NCBI RefSeq assembly: GCF_000635915.2
Contig: NZ_CP015614.1
Coordinates: 1,099,501-1,163,500, forward strand
Direction: 5' to 3'
Length of the DNA: 64,000 nt
DNA from: Brevundimonas naejangsanensis
GTDB lineage: Bacteria > Pseudomonadota > Alphaproteobacteria > Caulobacterales > Caulobacteraceae
A program made the translations under genes and the position numbers. The notes beneath the pieces are model-generated. The model was not told the origin of the DNA, did not search any database, and saw only the letters and a list, made by a program, of their open reading frames with translations. Shown one piece after another: positions 38,793-47,717 of this stretch; the stretch's first letter is position 1; each line of letters starts with the position of its first letter.

Positions 38793-40082
38793 TCAGATTC
38801 CCGCCGCCCGCGCACCTTCCGGAGTTTCATCCTCGGGATCACCCGGCAGCCAGGCGACGTGGCCGTTGTAGATGTCCTCGTTCAAGAGGCCTTCCTCCTT
38901 GGCGACCAGGACCGGCACGACCATCTGGCCGGTGACGTTGGTGGCCGTGCGCATCATGTCGATGATGCGGTCGATGGCGATGATGTAGCCCACGCCTTCC
39001 AGCGGCAGGCCCGCCGTCGACAGCGTCAGGGTCAGCATGACGATGCTGGTCCCCGGCACGCCCGCCGTACCCAGCGATCCCAGCACCGCCGTCAGTCCGA
39101 TCAGCGCATATTGCGTCAGCGTCAGGTCGATCTGGAAATACTGGGCGATGAAGATCGAGGCGATGACCGGATAGATGGCGCCGCACCCGTCCATCTTCAC
39201 ATTGGCGCCCAGCGGCACGGCGAAGGCGGCGTAGGCCTGGGGCACGCCCAGCCGCTCGACTGTCTGGCGCAGGGTGACGGGCAGGGTGCCCAGCGACGAC
39301 GAGGTGGCGAAGGCCGTCTGCATGGCTGCAGCTCCGCCTCGGAAGAAGCTGACGACCTTCAGCCCGTGCAGCTTCAGCAGGCCCGAATAGACGACGAAGA
39401 TGTGGAACAGGCAGGCCGCATAAATGGCGAAGATGAACTTGCCCAACGGCAGCAGCGCCTCCCAGCCATAGCCCCCGACGACCGAGCCGATCAGGCCGAA
39501 CACCCCGAAAGGCGTCAGTTGGATCACCCAGCGGGTGATGCGGAACACCAGGGCCGCGCCTTCATCCACCAGCCTGCGCGCATTTTGCGCCCGGTCGCCC
39601 AGCGCCACCAGGGCCGCTCCCAGCAAGGCCGAGAAGAAGATAATCTGCAGCACCTTGCCTTCGGCCAGGGAGGCGAAGGGGTTGGTCGGCACGACGCCCA
39701 GCAGAACCTGCAGGGGCGAAGGAATCTCGCGCGCCTTCACCTCGCCCAGCGGCAGGTCGGACAGGCCGACGCCCGGATTGATGATGTGGCCGAACGCGAA
39801 ACCCACCAGCACGGCCAGCAGGGAGGTGATGGCGAACCAGACGATCGTTCGCACCCCCAGCCGCACCGCGCCGACCCCTTCGCCCAGCTTGGCGATCGAA
39901 CTGGCGATGGTGAACAGCACCAGCGGCGCCACCACCATGCGGATCAGGTTCAGATAGACGTCCCCGATGGGCTGCAGCCAGACGGTCGCCTGCTCCCGCA
40001 GGATCAGGCCGGCGATAATGCCCAGGGCGAAACCGGCGGCGGTGCGCTGCCACAGGGGAATGGCGAAGAAGCGACGAAGCAT
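38793..40082 (-). CDS. Dicarboxylate/amino acid:cation symporter (DAACS family), second copy
   Basis: A 429-residue GltP/DctA-type carrier. TM segments begin at MLRRFFAIPLWQRTAAGF; hairpin 1 is TSSSLGTLPV, TM7 has VKMDGCGAIYP, close to the canonical NMDGT, and hairpin 2 is AGVPGTSIVML, then IIAIDRIIDMMRTATNVTGQ. This copy keeps the Met-Asp motif that the carrier at 29806 lacks. The ATG at 40082 with AAGGG upstream is the start. The frame stays open for a further 88 codons upstream, but those codons read through an intergenic repeat and are not protein. Confidence 0.9.
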   Translation of the reverse strand: MLRRFFAIPLWQRTAAGFALGIIAGLILREQATVWLQPIGDVYLNLIRMVVAPLVLFTIASSIAKLGEGVGAVRLGVRTIVWFAITSLLAVLVGFAFGHIINPGVGLSDLPLGEVKAREIPSPLQVLLGVVPTNPFASLAEGKVLQIIFFSALLGAALVALGDRAQNARRLVDEGAALVFRITRWVIQLTPFGVFGLIGSVVGGYGWEALLPLGKFIFAIYAACLFHIFVVYSGLLKLHGLKVVSFFRGGAAAMQTAFATSSSLGTLPVTLRQTVERLGVPQAYAAFAVPLGANVKMDGCGAIYPVIASIFIAQYFQIDLTLTQYALIGLTAVLGSLGTAGVPGTSIVMLTLTLSTAGLPLEGVGYIIAIDRIIDMMRTATNVTGQMVVPVLVAKEEGLLNEDIYNGHVAWLPGDPEDETPEGARAAGI

Positions 40083-40192
40083 GACGACCCTTGGGGAGGA
40101 ACAGGTCGACCTATGTGTTTCGCAGACGCGAAGACGGCAACAGCGACGGGCGCAGATGGGGTGCAGAAGTTCTAAAGTGTTCGATAGTTTTT

Positions 40193-40356
40193 CCTTCTCC
40201 CCTTGAGGGAGAAGGTGGGCGCCGGAGGCGCTCGGATGAGGGGTGCCGGCGCCTCGTATCCGATCCAACAGCCGCACGATCACGCGACTTTCAACCGTCG
40301 CGCAGACACCCCTCATCCGGCCCTGACGGGCCACCTTCTCCCTCAAGGGGAGAAGG
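40193..40356. repeat. Large palindromic intergenic repeat (family 1, copy A)
   Basis: Left arm CCTTCTCC...GGATGAGGGGT (40193-40244) is answered by ACCCCTCATCC...GGAGAAGG (40308-40356). Each arm itself ends in a small hairpin of the type CTTCTCCccttgaGGGAGAAG. It fills most of the gap between gph and the symporter gene. The same unit occurs inside ribD at 51293-51442. Such CTTCTCCC/GGATGAGGGG elements are common intergenic repeats in alphaproteobacteria; they resemble non-autonomous mobile or REP-type elements. Confidence 0.85.
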
Positions 40357-40361
40357 GAGAG

Positions 40362-41051
40362 TTATGCTCTCATCACCCCGGCCAGCGCCGCTTCGAACGC
40401 ATCGTAGTGATCAATCATCACATCGCCGCCCAATTCATTATGCGGCACGTCATTGTAACCGAAGCTGACGGCGATGCAGGGCACGCCCGCATCCTTGGCC
40501 GCCCTGGTGTCCGTGGTGCTGTCGCCGACCATGACGCAGCGCGCCGGATCGCCGCCCGCCTTTTGCACCGCCTCGATAATGTGCGCGCCGCTGGGCTTGC
40601 GGGCCGAGACCGCATCCGGGCCAGCGACGAAGGCGAAATGGCGCGTCAGCCCCAGCGCCTCGATCAGCGCCACCGACAGGTCCGTGCGCTTGTTGGTCGC
40701 CACGCACAGGATCGCCCCGCGCGCGCTCAAGCGGTCCAACGCCGCGACGCAGCCGTCGAACGGGCGGCTCTCGTCGGCGATGTGGGCCATGTAGTCCTCG
40801 ATGAAACGCTCGAACAGACCGGGCGCATGGGCCTCGTCCCAGGCGGCGCCCGCTTCCATGAAGCCGTGGCGCAGCATGGCCATCGCGCCGTGCCCGACCA
40901 GATGCCGGGTCGAAGACATGGGCACGGGCGGCAACTCATACTCCGCCAGCATCCGGTTCAACGTGCCGATCAGGTCGGGCGCCGAGTCCACCAGCGTCCC
41001 GTCCAGATCGAAGGCGATGGTCCAGCCTTCCAGGTCGCGCTCAATGTTCAC
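40362..41051 (-). CDS. gph: Phosphoglycolate phosphatase (HAD family)
   Basis: A 229-residue HAD hydrolase. Motif I is FDLDGTLVDSAPDL, motif II lies in LCVATNKRT, and motif III/IV read KPSGAHI and VMVGDSTTDTRAA. It removes phosphate from 2-phosphoglycolate arising from DNA repair or RuBP oxygenation. The C-terminal HNELGGDVMIDHYDAF (a Gph-type end) supports the assignment over general HAD phosphatases. It stops 6 nt from the palindromic repeat, which could serve as its 3' hairpin. Confidence 0.9.
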   Translation of the reverse strand: MNIERDLEGWTIAFDLDGTLVDSAPDLIGTLNRMLAEYELPPVPMSSTRHLVGHGAMAMLRHGFMEAGAAWDEAHAPGLFERFIEDYMAHIADESRPFDGCVAALDRLSARGAILCVATNKRTDLSVALIEALGLTRHFAFVAGPDAVSARKPSGAHIIEAVQKAGGDPARCVMVGDSTTDTRAAKDAGVPCIAVSFGYNDVPHNELGGDVMIDHYDAFEAALAGVMRA

Positions 41052-41126
41052 TCATCTGTCTCCCGGCTCGCGAAGACCCCGGCAATGGGCTAGATCGCAA
41101 GCAACGACAAGCCGCCGGATCGATTC

Positions 41127-42494
41127 ATGACCTCACCCCATCCACAGAGTCATCCTAGGGCCGCCATCATCCTCGCCGCCGGGCAAGGCACGCGGATGAA
41201 GTCGCCGCTGCCCAAAGTGCTGCATCCTGTCGGTGGACGCGCCATGCTGGATCACGCCATCGACGCGGCGGAGGCTATGGGCTGCGAACGCATCGTCGTC
41301 GTGGTGGGCTCTCATTCGCCCGAGGTCCGCGCCCACGTCGAAAAGCGCCTCGGCGCCGACAGCATCGCCGTTCAGGACCCGCCGCTCGGCACCGGCCACG
41401 CCGTCCGCGCCGCCGAGGCGGTGCTGGGCGACTTCGTCGGCCATGTGGTCGTCACCTACGGCGACGTGCCCCTGCTGAAGGCCGCCGACATCGAGCCGGT
41501 TTTCGCTGATGCTCATGAAGGCGTCACCGTCATCGGTTTCGAGGCCCGCGATCCCGGCGCCTACGGTCGCCTGATCCTCGACGGCGACGACCTGCTGGCC
41601 ATCACCGAGGCCAAGGAGGCGTCTGCTGACGTCCTGGCCGTCACCGCCTGCAACTCGGGCGTCATGGCCGCGCCGGTCAGCCTGCTGTTCGACCTGCTGG
41701 CCGAGGTCCGCAACGACAACGCCAAGGGCGAATACTATCTGACCGACGTAGTCGAACTGGCCCGCAAGCGCGGCGCCCCGACCCGCGCTGTCTTCGCCGC
41801 CGAAGACTCTGTCATGGGCGTCAACGCGCAAGGGGAGCTGGCTCAGGCCGAGGCCCTGTTCCAGAAGACCCAGCGCGAGCATTTCCTGGCGCAGGGCGTC
41901 ACCATGAGCGCCCCCGACACCGTCCACTTCGCCTGGGACACGGACATCGGCGCTGGCACGACCATCGAGCCCTTCGTCGTCTTCGGCCCCGGCGCCCGCG
42001 TGGCCGAGGGCGCCCGCATACGCAGCTTCAGCCATATCGAGGGCGCCAAAATCGCCCGCGGCGCCGAGGTCGGCCCCTACGCCCGCCTGCGCCCCGGCGC
42101 CGACCTGGGCGAGGGCGTCAAGATCGGCAACTTCGTTGAGGTCAAGAACGTCCGCATGGACGCGGGCGCCAAGGCCAACCATCTGGCCTATCTCGGCGAC
42201 GGCCATGTGGGCGCGAAGGCCAACATCGGCGCGGGCACGATCTTCTGCAACTACGACGGCTTCTTCAAACACCGCACCACGGTGGGCGAGGGGGCCTTCG
42301 TCGGCTCGAACGCCTCGCTGGTCGCCCCCGTGACCATCGGCGCAGGCGCCATGGTCGGCTCCGGTTCCGTGGTGACCAAGGATGTCGCGCCCGGCGACCT
42401 GGCCCTGGCGCGCGGTCAGCAGACGACGAAGCCGGGCTGGGCCGCCCGCTTCATGGAAACCATGCGCGCGAAGAAGGCGGCGAAATCCCAATGA
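41127..42494 (+). CDS. glmU: Bifunctional GlmU (GlcNAc-1-P uridyltransferase / GlcN-1-P acetyltransferase)
   Basis: A 455-residue enzyme making UDP-GlcNAc for peptidoglycan and LPS. The N-terminal nucleotidyltransferase has [22 protein letters not shown] and the TYGDVPLL metal site. The C-terminal half is a left-handed beta helix of hexapeptide repeats with the acetyltransferase residues in [17 protein letters not shown] and [13 protein letters not shown]. Length is normal. It overlaps rpiA by 4 nt. In many alphaproteobacteria glmS follows; here rpiA does. Confidence 0.97.
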   Translation: MTSPHPQSHPRAAIILAAGQGTRMKSPLPKVLHPVGGRAMLDHAIDAAEAMGCERIVVVVGSHSPEVRAHVEKRLGADSIAVQDPPLGTGHAVRAAEAVLGDFVGHVVVTYGDVPLLKAADIEPVFADAHEGVTVIGFEARDPGAYGRLILDGDDLLAITEAKEASADVLAVTACNSGVMAAPVSLLFDLLAEVRNDNAKGEYYLTDVVELARKRGAPTRAVFAAEDSVMGVNAQGELAQAEALFQKTQREHFLAQGVTMSAPDTVHFAWDTDIGAGTTIEPFVVFGPGARVAEGARIRSFSHIEGAKIARGAEVGPYARLRPGADLGEGVKIGNFVEVKNVRMDAGAKANHLAYLGDGHVGAKANIGAGTIFCNYDGFFKHRTTVGEGAFVGSNASLVAPVTIGAGAMVGSGSVVTKDVAPGDLALARGQQTTKPGWAARFMETMRAKKAAKSQ

Positions 42495-43174
42495 GCGACC
42501 TGCAGAAGAAGAACGCCGGCGAAGCCGCCGCTCAATACGTCGAGGCCGGAATGGTCGTCGGCCTGGGCACCGGCTCGACCGCCGCCTGGTTCGTGAAAGC
42601 CCTGGCCGCCCGCAACCTGCCCGACCTGCGCTGCGTCCCGACGTCCGAGCGCACGGCCGATCTGGCGCGCGAGCTGGGTCTGACCCTGTCGACGCTGGAA
42701 GACACCCCCCGCATCGACCTGACCGTGGACGGCGCCGACGAGATCGGCCCCGGCCTGGCGCTGATCAAGGGCGGCGGCGCGGCCCTGCTGCGCGAGAAAC
42801 TGGTGTGGGAAGCGTCCGCCCGCTGCATCTGCATCGCCGACGCGGCTAAGGTGGTTCCGGCGCTGGGAACCTTCCCCCTGCCGATCGAGGTCGTCGCCTT
42901 CGGCCACAAGACGACCGCCAACCGCATCGCCGACGTTCTTGCCGATCATGACATCGCTTCGCCGGCCCGCGTGCGCGAGGCCGAGCGCGGCCTGATCCGC
43001 ACCGACGGCGGCAACCTGATCTACGACGCCGCCTGCAAGCTGATCGCCGAGCCGACCCGCCTCGCCTCCGACCTCAAGAGCCTGACCGGCGTGGTCGAGC
43101 ATGGCCTGTTCCTCGACCTGACTGACCTGGCCGTCATCGGCACGGACGAGGGCGTCTATACGATCAATCCGTAG
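42491..43174 (+). CDS. rpiA: Ribose-5-phosphate isomerase A
   Basis: A 227-residue pentose phosphate enzyme interconverting ribose 5-phosphate and ribulose 5-phosphate. Motifs [15 protein letters not shown], the catalytic DGADEI and [11 protein letters not shown] are all intact. The start overlaps the glmU stop by 4 nt. Its 3' end overlaps the convergent exported-protein gene by 11 nt. It provides ribose for nucleotides and, with the rib genes further on, for riboflavin precursors. Confidence 0.96.
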   Translation: MSDLQKKNAGEAAAQYVEAGMVVGLGTGSTAAWFVKALAARNLPDLRCVPTSERTADLARELGLTLSTLEDTPRIDLTVDGADEIGPGLALIKGGGAALLREKLVWEASARCICIADAAKVVPALGTFPLPIEVVAFGHKTTANRIADVLADHDIASPARVREAERGLIRTDGGNLIYDAACKLIAEPTRLASDLKSLTGVVEHGLFLDLTDLAVIGTDEGVYTINP

Positions 43175-44117
43175 GCGGCGGCGCCTCATCGGCCAGTCGG
43201 GCATGCGCGCGACGGATCGAGGACTGGATCTCCGACTTGCCCGCCCGCACGTTCTGTCGAGTGCGCTGGGCGCCGTACAGGCCGTCCAGATAAGCCTTGT
43301 CCCACTCGGTCAGATAAGGAGCGCTGCCCGGATCGTTGAAGACGTTCAGGATCGAGGCATAGGCGCTGGTGTCCGCCGTCGGGTCGATCTGCGCCAGCGA
43401 CACCATGGCGATATAGTCCGCCAGTTGCACCGAATTGACTGCGCCGGTCTTGCTGACGTCCACGACGATGATGGCGCGGAAGATGTTGTCGACGATCTGG
43501 GTCGTCAGCCGCGAAGCTGCGAATACGTTGATGGTCGGAGCATAGTCCATCGGTGCCGAGCAGGCGTCCGCGCATTCTCCGGGAATCCGGACCGCGCGCT
43601 GACCCGTTTCGGAATCGACCGGCATGCTGACCTGCCACCAGCGGACGGGGCGGCTCGTCTCCTGGAAGTCTCTCAGCGCCGCGGCGCCGCGATCCATGCC
43701 GGAGCCGCCCATGCGCAGGGCCCGACGGCGGCGTTCCACCAACTCCCGTGCGAAAGCGTCGCCATCGGCGGTCGCGACAATCAGCAGATTGGGCGTGCAG
43801 CCGGGGTCGCCGGCGTTCAATCCAAGGTCTTCCGCCACGGTCGAAACGCGGTCCACCAGATATTGCGCGGCTTCGCGGCGCAGATTGACGGCGCCCACGC
43901 AGACGCTGCGGTCCCATCGGGCGATGCCGCGCCCGCGATTGGGCGCTGCGACTTCGCTGACGAAGCTCTGGATCAGGTCGTCAAGGCGTCGGCCCGAGAC
44001 CTGGATATCTTCCAGCCGAACCGCTTGATCCTCAGGGGCGGGCGCGGCCGACTGAGCTGACTGAGCGGGCGGGGCGCTGGCGCTGAGCGCAAGAGCGAGA
44101 AGGGCTGCGATCATCAC
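43164..44117 (-). CDS. Exported protein of unknown function
   Basis: A 317-residue protein with a signal peptide (MMIAALLALALSASAPPAQS) and no recognised domain. It contains four cysteines in the mature part (SVCVGAVN, DPGCTPN, ECADACSAP; five counting both of the last), a basic Arg-rich loop (ELVERRRRALRMGG) and a conserved-looking C-terminal half (VDNIFRAIIVVDVSK, QLADYIAMVSLAQIDPTA, LTEWDKAYLDGLYGA). Similar proteins occur in Caulobacterales and sphingomonads as hypothetical proteins, as far as I recall. It is divergent from gor. No function is assigned. Confidence 0.65.
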   Translation of the reverse strand: MMIAALLALALSASAPPAQSAQSAAPAPEDQAVRLEDIQVSGRRLDDLIQSFVSEVAAPNRGRGIARWDRSVCVGAVNLRREAAQYLVDRVSTVAEDLGLNAGDPGCTPNLLIVATADGDAFARELVERRRRALRMGGSGMDRGAAALRDFQETSRPVRWWQVSMPVDSETGQRAVRIPGECADACSAPMDYAPTINVFAASRLTTQIVDNIFRAIIVVDVSKTGAVNSVQLADYIAMVSLAQIDPTADTSAYASILNVFNDPGSAPYLTEWDKAYLDGLYGAQRTRQNVRAGKSEIQSSIRRAHARLADEAPPPTD

Positions 44118-44286
44118 CTGGCCTCACGACATATTCTGACCCAGCCACAGTATTTCATAACCGCGTCTGGTGAAAGCGGGGCGGTGGCTGTCCTCGCCCA
44201 CTCGGGCTTCTTTGACACGGGCCTGCCTCGCGCCTTGCCCCCTCGCATCCGGGCGCCTAAGTCGGGGTCAGCGCTGCGGTTCGACC

Positions 44287-44348
44287 GCGCGATTTCAGAC
44301 GATTCAGACGAATTGGACTCTATTTTTTTGGGTCCAGCCAGCCGGAGC
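44287..44348 (+). promoter_or_regulatory. 62-nt leader element before gor (copy A of a gor/ribE pair)
   Basis: Starts GCGCGATTTCAGACGA, continues with AGAC/AATT repeats, then GGACTC-(U-rich)-GGGTCC (44315-44320 and 44330-44335), and ends CCGGAGC with a usable Shine-Dalgarno, 5 nt before the gor ATG. A closely similar 62-nt segment precedes ribE at 51871. GGGTCC can pair either with GGACTC upstream or with GGAGCCC downstream, which would cover the Shine-Dalgarno. Regulatory function is inferred from the shared sequence, position and folding. Confidence 0.55.
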
Positions 44349-44353
44349 CCCCG

Positions 44354-45751
44354 ATGAGCCAATACGACTACGACCTCTTCGTCATCGGCGCCGGTTCGGG
44401 CGGGGTGCGGGCGGCGCGGCTGACGGCGTTGGGCGGCAAGAAGGTCGCCATCGCCGAGGAGTATCGGGTCGGCGGCACCTGCGTCATTCGCGGCTGCGTC
44501 CCCAAGAAGTTCATGGTCATGGCCGCCGAGGTCAGCCACGCGCTTGAGATCGCCGAGGGCTACGGTTGGTCGTTCGAGAACGCCAAGTTCGACTGGCCGA
44601 CCTTCCTTCAGGCGAAGGATGTCGAGATCGCCCGTCTGTCCGGGATCTACGCCGCCAATCTGGGCAAGGCGGGCGTGGACCTTCTGCACGGCCGCGCCGT
44701 GCTGAAGGACGCCCACACCGTCGAGGTCATCGGCAAGGACGGCGGCGACAAGCAGACGATCACCGCCGAGAAGATCCTGATCGCCACCGGCGGCCGCCCG
44801 TGGAAGCCGGACAGCCTGCCGGGCATCGAGCACGCCATCACCTCCGAAGAAGCCTTCCACCTGCCCGAACTGCCCAAGCGCGTCCTCGTCGTCGGCGGCG
44901 GCTATATCGCGGTGGAGTTCGCGGGCATCTTCGCCGGGCTGGGGGTCGAGACGACCCTGATCTATCGCGGGCCCAACATCCTGCGTGGCTTCGACGACGA
45001 CGTGCGCGCCCATCTGGCGGGCGAGATCGAGAAGCGCGGCATCAAGGTCATCCTCGGCTGCCAGCATGAATCGATCGAGAAGACCGAGGCGGGCCTGATC
45101 AACCATCTCGAAAACGGCATGAAGATCGAGACCGACGTGGTCATGTTCGCTACCGGCCGCGCGCCCTATGTTGAGGGGCTGGGGTTGGAAACCGCCGGGG
45201 TCGAGCTGAACGAGAACGGCGCCATCAAGGTCGACGAATATTCCAAGACCACGGCCGACAACATCTGGGCCATCGGCGACGTCACCGACCGGATGAACCT
45301 GACCCCCGTCGCCATCCGCGAGGGCGTGGCCTTCCATAAGACGGTGTTCAAGAACAACCCTCAGCGGTTCGACTATGAAGCCGTCGCCACAGCCGTGTTC
45401 AGCCAGCCGCCCGTCGGCGTCGTCGGCCTGACCGAGGCCGAGGCCCGCCACGCCTGTCCGGGCGAGGTGGACGTCTACGTCACCCGCTTCCGCCCGATGA
45501 AATACGCCTTCACCGGCTCGGACGAGCGGGTCCTGATGAAGCTGGTGGTCGAGGCCGAAACCCAGCGCGTCGTCGGCTGCCACATCGTCGGCCCTGACAG
45601 CCCCGAGATGATCCAGTTGGCCGCCATCGCCGTAAAGGCCGGCCTGACCAAGGCTCAGTGGGACGCCACCTGCGCCGTTCACCCGACGATGGCCGAGGAG
45701 TTGGTCACACTGAGAGAGAAGCAGGCCGCGGCGGCCATGACGGCCGGCTGA
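44354..45751 (+). CDS. gor: Glutathione-disulfide reductase
   Basis: A 465-residue FAD- and NADPH-dependent enzyme. The FAD motif is VIGAGSGGVRAARL, the redox-active disulfide GGTCVIRGCVPKK, the NADPH fold GGGYIAVEFAGI with basic residues following (YRGPNILRGFD), and the C-terminal catalytic HPTMAEE. Alphaproteobacterial Gor sequences share these details. It keeps glutathione reduced in the cytoplasm. A 62-nt leader similar to that of ribE lies just before the start, giving a possible link between flavin supply and this flavoenzyme. A small hairpin (45763-45780) follows the stop. Confidence 0.96.
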   Translation: MSQYDYDLFVIGAGSGGVRAARLTALGGKKVAIAEEYRVGGTCVIRGCVPKKFMVMAAEVSHALEIAEGYGWSFENAKFDWPTFLQAKDVEIARLSGIYAANLGKAGVDLLHGRAVLKDAHTVEVIGKDGGDKQTITAEKILIATGGRPWKPDSLPGIEHAITSEEAFHLPELPKRVLVVGGGYIAVEFAGIFAGLGVETTLIYRGPNILRGFDDDVRAHLAGEIEKRGIKVILGCQHESIEKTEAGLINHLENGMKIETDVVMFATGRAPYVEGLGLETAGVELNENGAIKVDEYSKTTADNIWAIGDVTDRMNLTPVAIREGVAFHKTVFKNNPQRFDYEAVATAVFSQPPVGVVGLTEAEARHACPGEVDVYVTRFRPMKYAFTGSDERVLMKLVVEAETQRVVGCHIVGPDSPEMIQLAAIAVKAGLTKAQWDATCAVHPTMAEELVTLREKQAAAAMTAG

Positions 45752-45846
45752 TTATGCGTCGAAGCGGCTTGCCAGCCGCTCCGACCCCGCGCCTTATGAT
45801 GTCTGAAGGCCCCGACCGGGGCAGCCGCAAGATCAAGGAATTCGTC

Positions 45847-46590
45847 ATGAAACCGCATCTGCTCGCCGCCGCCGTCGCCGCCGCCTTCCTGGCCGCCGCG
45901 CCTGTTGTGGCCCAGGACGCCGCCGCGCCTGCCTATCAGGCCGCCGTCGCCGACTCTCTACGCCCCGCCGACGAGGTCGAGCGCGACGCCCTGCGTCATC
46001 CCGCCGAGATGCTGGCCTTCGCTCAGGTGAAGCCGGGCCAGCGCATCGCCGACATCCGCCCCGGCGCGGGCTATTTCACCCGCCTGTTCGCGCGCGTCGT
46101 GGGCGACGGCGGCCACGTCTACGCCTTCGTGCCCAACCGCACGGCCGAGCGCGAGAACCCGCGCGCCGACGCCCTGGTCGCCGCCTATCCCAACGTCAGC
46201 CGCGTCAACGGCGACCTGGACGCCATGAGCTTCGACCATCCGCTGGATCTGGTCTTCATGAGCCAGGAATATCACGACTTCCACATCCCCCGTTTCGGCG
46301 TGGACGTGGCCAAGATGAACGCCGACATCTTCAAGGCGCTGAAGCCCGGCGGCCTCTATGTCGTCATCGACCACCAGGCCGCGCCCGGCGCCGCCAACTC
46401 TGTGGTCGAGACCCTGCACCGCATCGAGGGCGCCCAGCTTCGCAAGGAGGTCGAGGCCGCCGGCTTCGTCTTCGACGGCGAGAGCGCCGCTGTCGCCAAC
46501 CCGGCCGACGATCACAGCCTGAATGTCTTCGACGAGGCGATCCGGGGCAAGACCGACCAGTTCGTCTATCGCTTCCGCAAGCCGAACTGA
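45847..46590 (+). CDS. Exported SAM-dependent methyltransferase-like protein (COG4798 type)
   Basis: A 247-residue protein with a signal peptide (MKPHLLAAAVAAAFLAAAPVVAQ) followed by a methyltransferase fold: ADIRPGAGYFTRLFARVVG is the SAM-binding loop, PLDLVFMSQEYHDFH the mid region and LKPGGLYVVIDHQA the typical post-motif. A methyltransferase with a signal peptide is odd because SAM is cytosolic, but this family (predicted methyltransferase, COG4798) regularly has one. The substrate is unknown, and it may not be catalytic. The start at 45847 gives the signal peptide directly. Confidence 0.78.
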   Translation: MKPHLLAAAVAAAFLAAAPVVAQDAAAPAYQAAVADSLRPADEVERDALRHPAEMLAFAQVKPGQRIADIRPGAGYFTRLFARVVGDGGHVYAFVPNRTAERENPRADALVAAYPNVSRVNGDLDAMSFDHPLDLVFMSQEYHDFHIPRFGVDVAKMNADIFKALKPGGLYVVIDHQAAPGAANSVVETLHRIEGAQLRKEVEAAGFVFDGESAAVANPADDHSLNVFDEAIRGKTDQFVYRFRKPN

Positions 46591-46673
46591 GGCGTCTCGT
46601 CTCAAATTGGTGACTGGCGAAGCGGGACGTCCGGCGCTAACCCTCGGCCAAAATCCATAAGGGAAACGCACAG

Positions 46674-47570
46674 ATGACTCGCATCGCCTTCATCGGCCTG
46701 GGCAACATGGGCGGCGGCATGGCCGCCAATCAGGCCAAGGCCGGGCATGACGTCGCCGCCTTCGACCTGTCGCCCGCCGCGCTGGAACGCGCCGCCGAGG
46801 CCGGGTGCCGCACCGTCAGTTCGGTCGCCGAGGCCGTGAAGGACGCCGAGGTGGTCATCACCATGCTGCCCGCCGGGCCGCACGTCCTCAGCGTCTATTC
46901 CGAACAGATCATCGGCGCGGCGCCCTCCAGCGCGCTGCTTCTGGACTGCTCGACCATCGACGTGGAGACGGCGCGCAAGGTGGCGGCCTTGGCCAAGGAA
47001 GCGGGTTACGCCTTCGCCGACGCGCCCGTCTCGGGCGGCACGGCCGCCGCTGACGCCGGGACCCTGGCCTTCATGGTCGGCTGCGACGAGGCCGACTTCG
47101 CCCGCGTCGAACCGGCGCTGGAGCCGATGAGCCGCATCACCATCCGCGCCGGTGACCACGGCGCGGGGCAGGCGGCCAAAATCTGCAACAACATGCTGCT
47201 GGGCATCAGCATGATCGGGACCTGCGAGGCCATCGCCCTGGCCGAGAAGCTGGGGCTCGAACCCGAGCGCTTCTTCGAGATCGCCTCCAAGTCGTCGGGC
47301 CAGTGCTGGAGCGTGACCAGCTACTACCCCTGGGCCGGTCCCGTGCCGACCGCCCCGTCGAACCGCGATTATGAAGGCGGCTTCGCCACAGCCATGATGC
47401 TGAAAGACCTCAAGCTGGCTCAGGACGCCGCCGCCAAGGCCGGCGCCTCGACGCCGCTGGGCGCCCAGGCCGAGGCCCTCTACGCCCTGTTCAACGGCCT
47501 CGGCTACGGCGGCAAGGACTTCTCCGCCATGGTCCAGATGCTGCGCGGGCGGATCGATACGCTGAGCTGA
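46674..47570 (+). CDS. mmsB: 3-hydroxyisobutyrate dehydrogenase
   Basis: A 298-residue beta-hydroxyacid dehydrogenase of valine catabolism. The NAD motif is IAFIGLGNMGGGMAANQ, the substrate motif DAPVSGGTAAADAGTL and the catalytic Lys lies in AAKICNNMLLG. Other branches of the family (tartronate semialdehyde reductase, glyoxylate reductase) share these motifs, but the SSGQCWSV and YYPWAGPVP segments favour the hydroxyisobutyrate type. No other valine genes are adjacent. A palindromic repeat begins 8 nt after the stop. Confidence 0.9.
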   Translation: MTRIAFIGLGNMGGGMAANQAKAGHDVAAFDLSPAALERAAEAGCRTVSSVAEAVKDAEVVITMLPAGPHVLSVYSEQIIGAAPSSALLLDCSTIDVETARKVAALAKEAGYAFADAPVSGGTAAADAGTLAFMVGCDEADFARVEPALEPMSRITIRAGDHGAGQAAKICNNMLLGISMIGTCEAIALAEKLGLEPERFFEIASKSSGQCWSVTSYYPWAGPVPTAPSNRDYEGGFATAMMLKDLKLAQDAAAKAGASTPLGAQAEALYALFNGLGYGGKDFSAMVQMLRGRIDTLS

Positions 47571-47578
47571 GCCATGGC

Positions 47579-47708
47579 TTTCCTCCCCATGCCAATGGGG
47601 AGGGGGACCACGAAGTGGTGGGGGGCCTGACGACGGCAGAACCAAGCAGCCCCTCCGTCTCGACCGCTCCGCGTCCGATCCACCTCCCCATTGGCATGGG
47701 GGAGGAAA
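47579..47708. repeat. Palindromic intergenic repeat (family 2)
   Basis: Outer arms TTTCCTCCCCATGCCAATGG... (47579-47603) and its near-perfect complement (47683-47708) differ by one extra base. A second hairpin, CCACGAAGTGG, lies inside the left half. This differs in sequence from the family 1 repeats but has a similar architecture and length (130 nt). It lies between mmsB and hemA and could also end mmsB transcripts. Confidence 0.8.
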
Positions 47709-47717
47709 TCACGGGCT

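Noticed and set aside
40169..40182. GTTC-N6-GTTC resembling a LexA box upstream of the symporter gene
   Set aside because: The spacer is 6, not 7, and the gene is not an SOS type.
40083..40346. 88-codon N-terminal extension of the second DAACS symporter
   Set aside because: It is a read-through of the palindromic repeat (giving the typical PHPSASGAHLLPQGEKE-like peptide); the real start at 40082 has a Shine-Dalgarno and begins the hydrophobic domain.
45763..45780. Hairpin AGCGGCT-TGCC-AGCCGCT after gor as a terminator
   Set aside because: The stem is perfect, but no T-run follows; it is kept only as a note in the gor entry.
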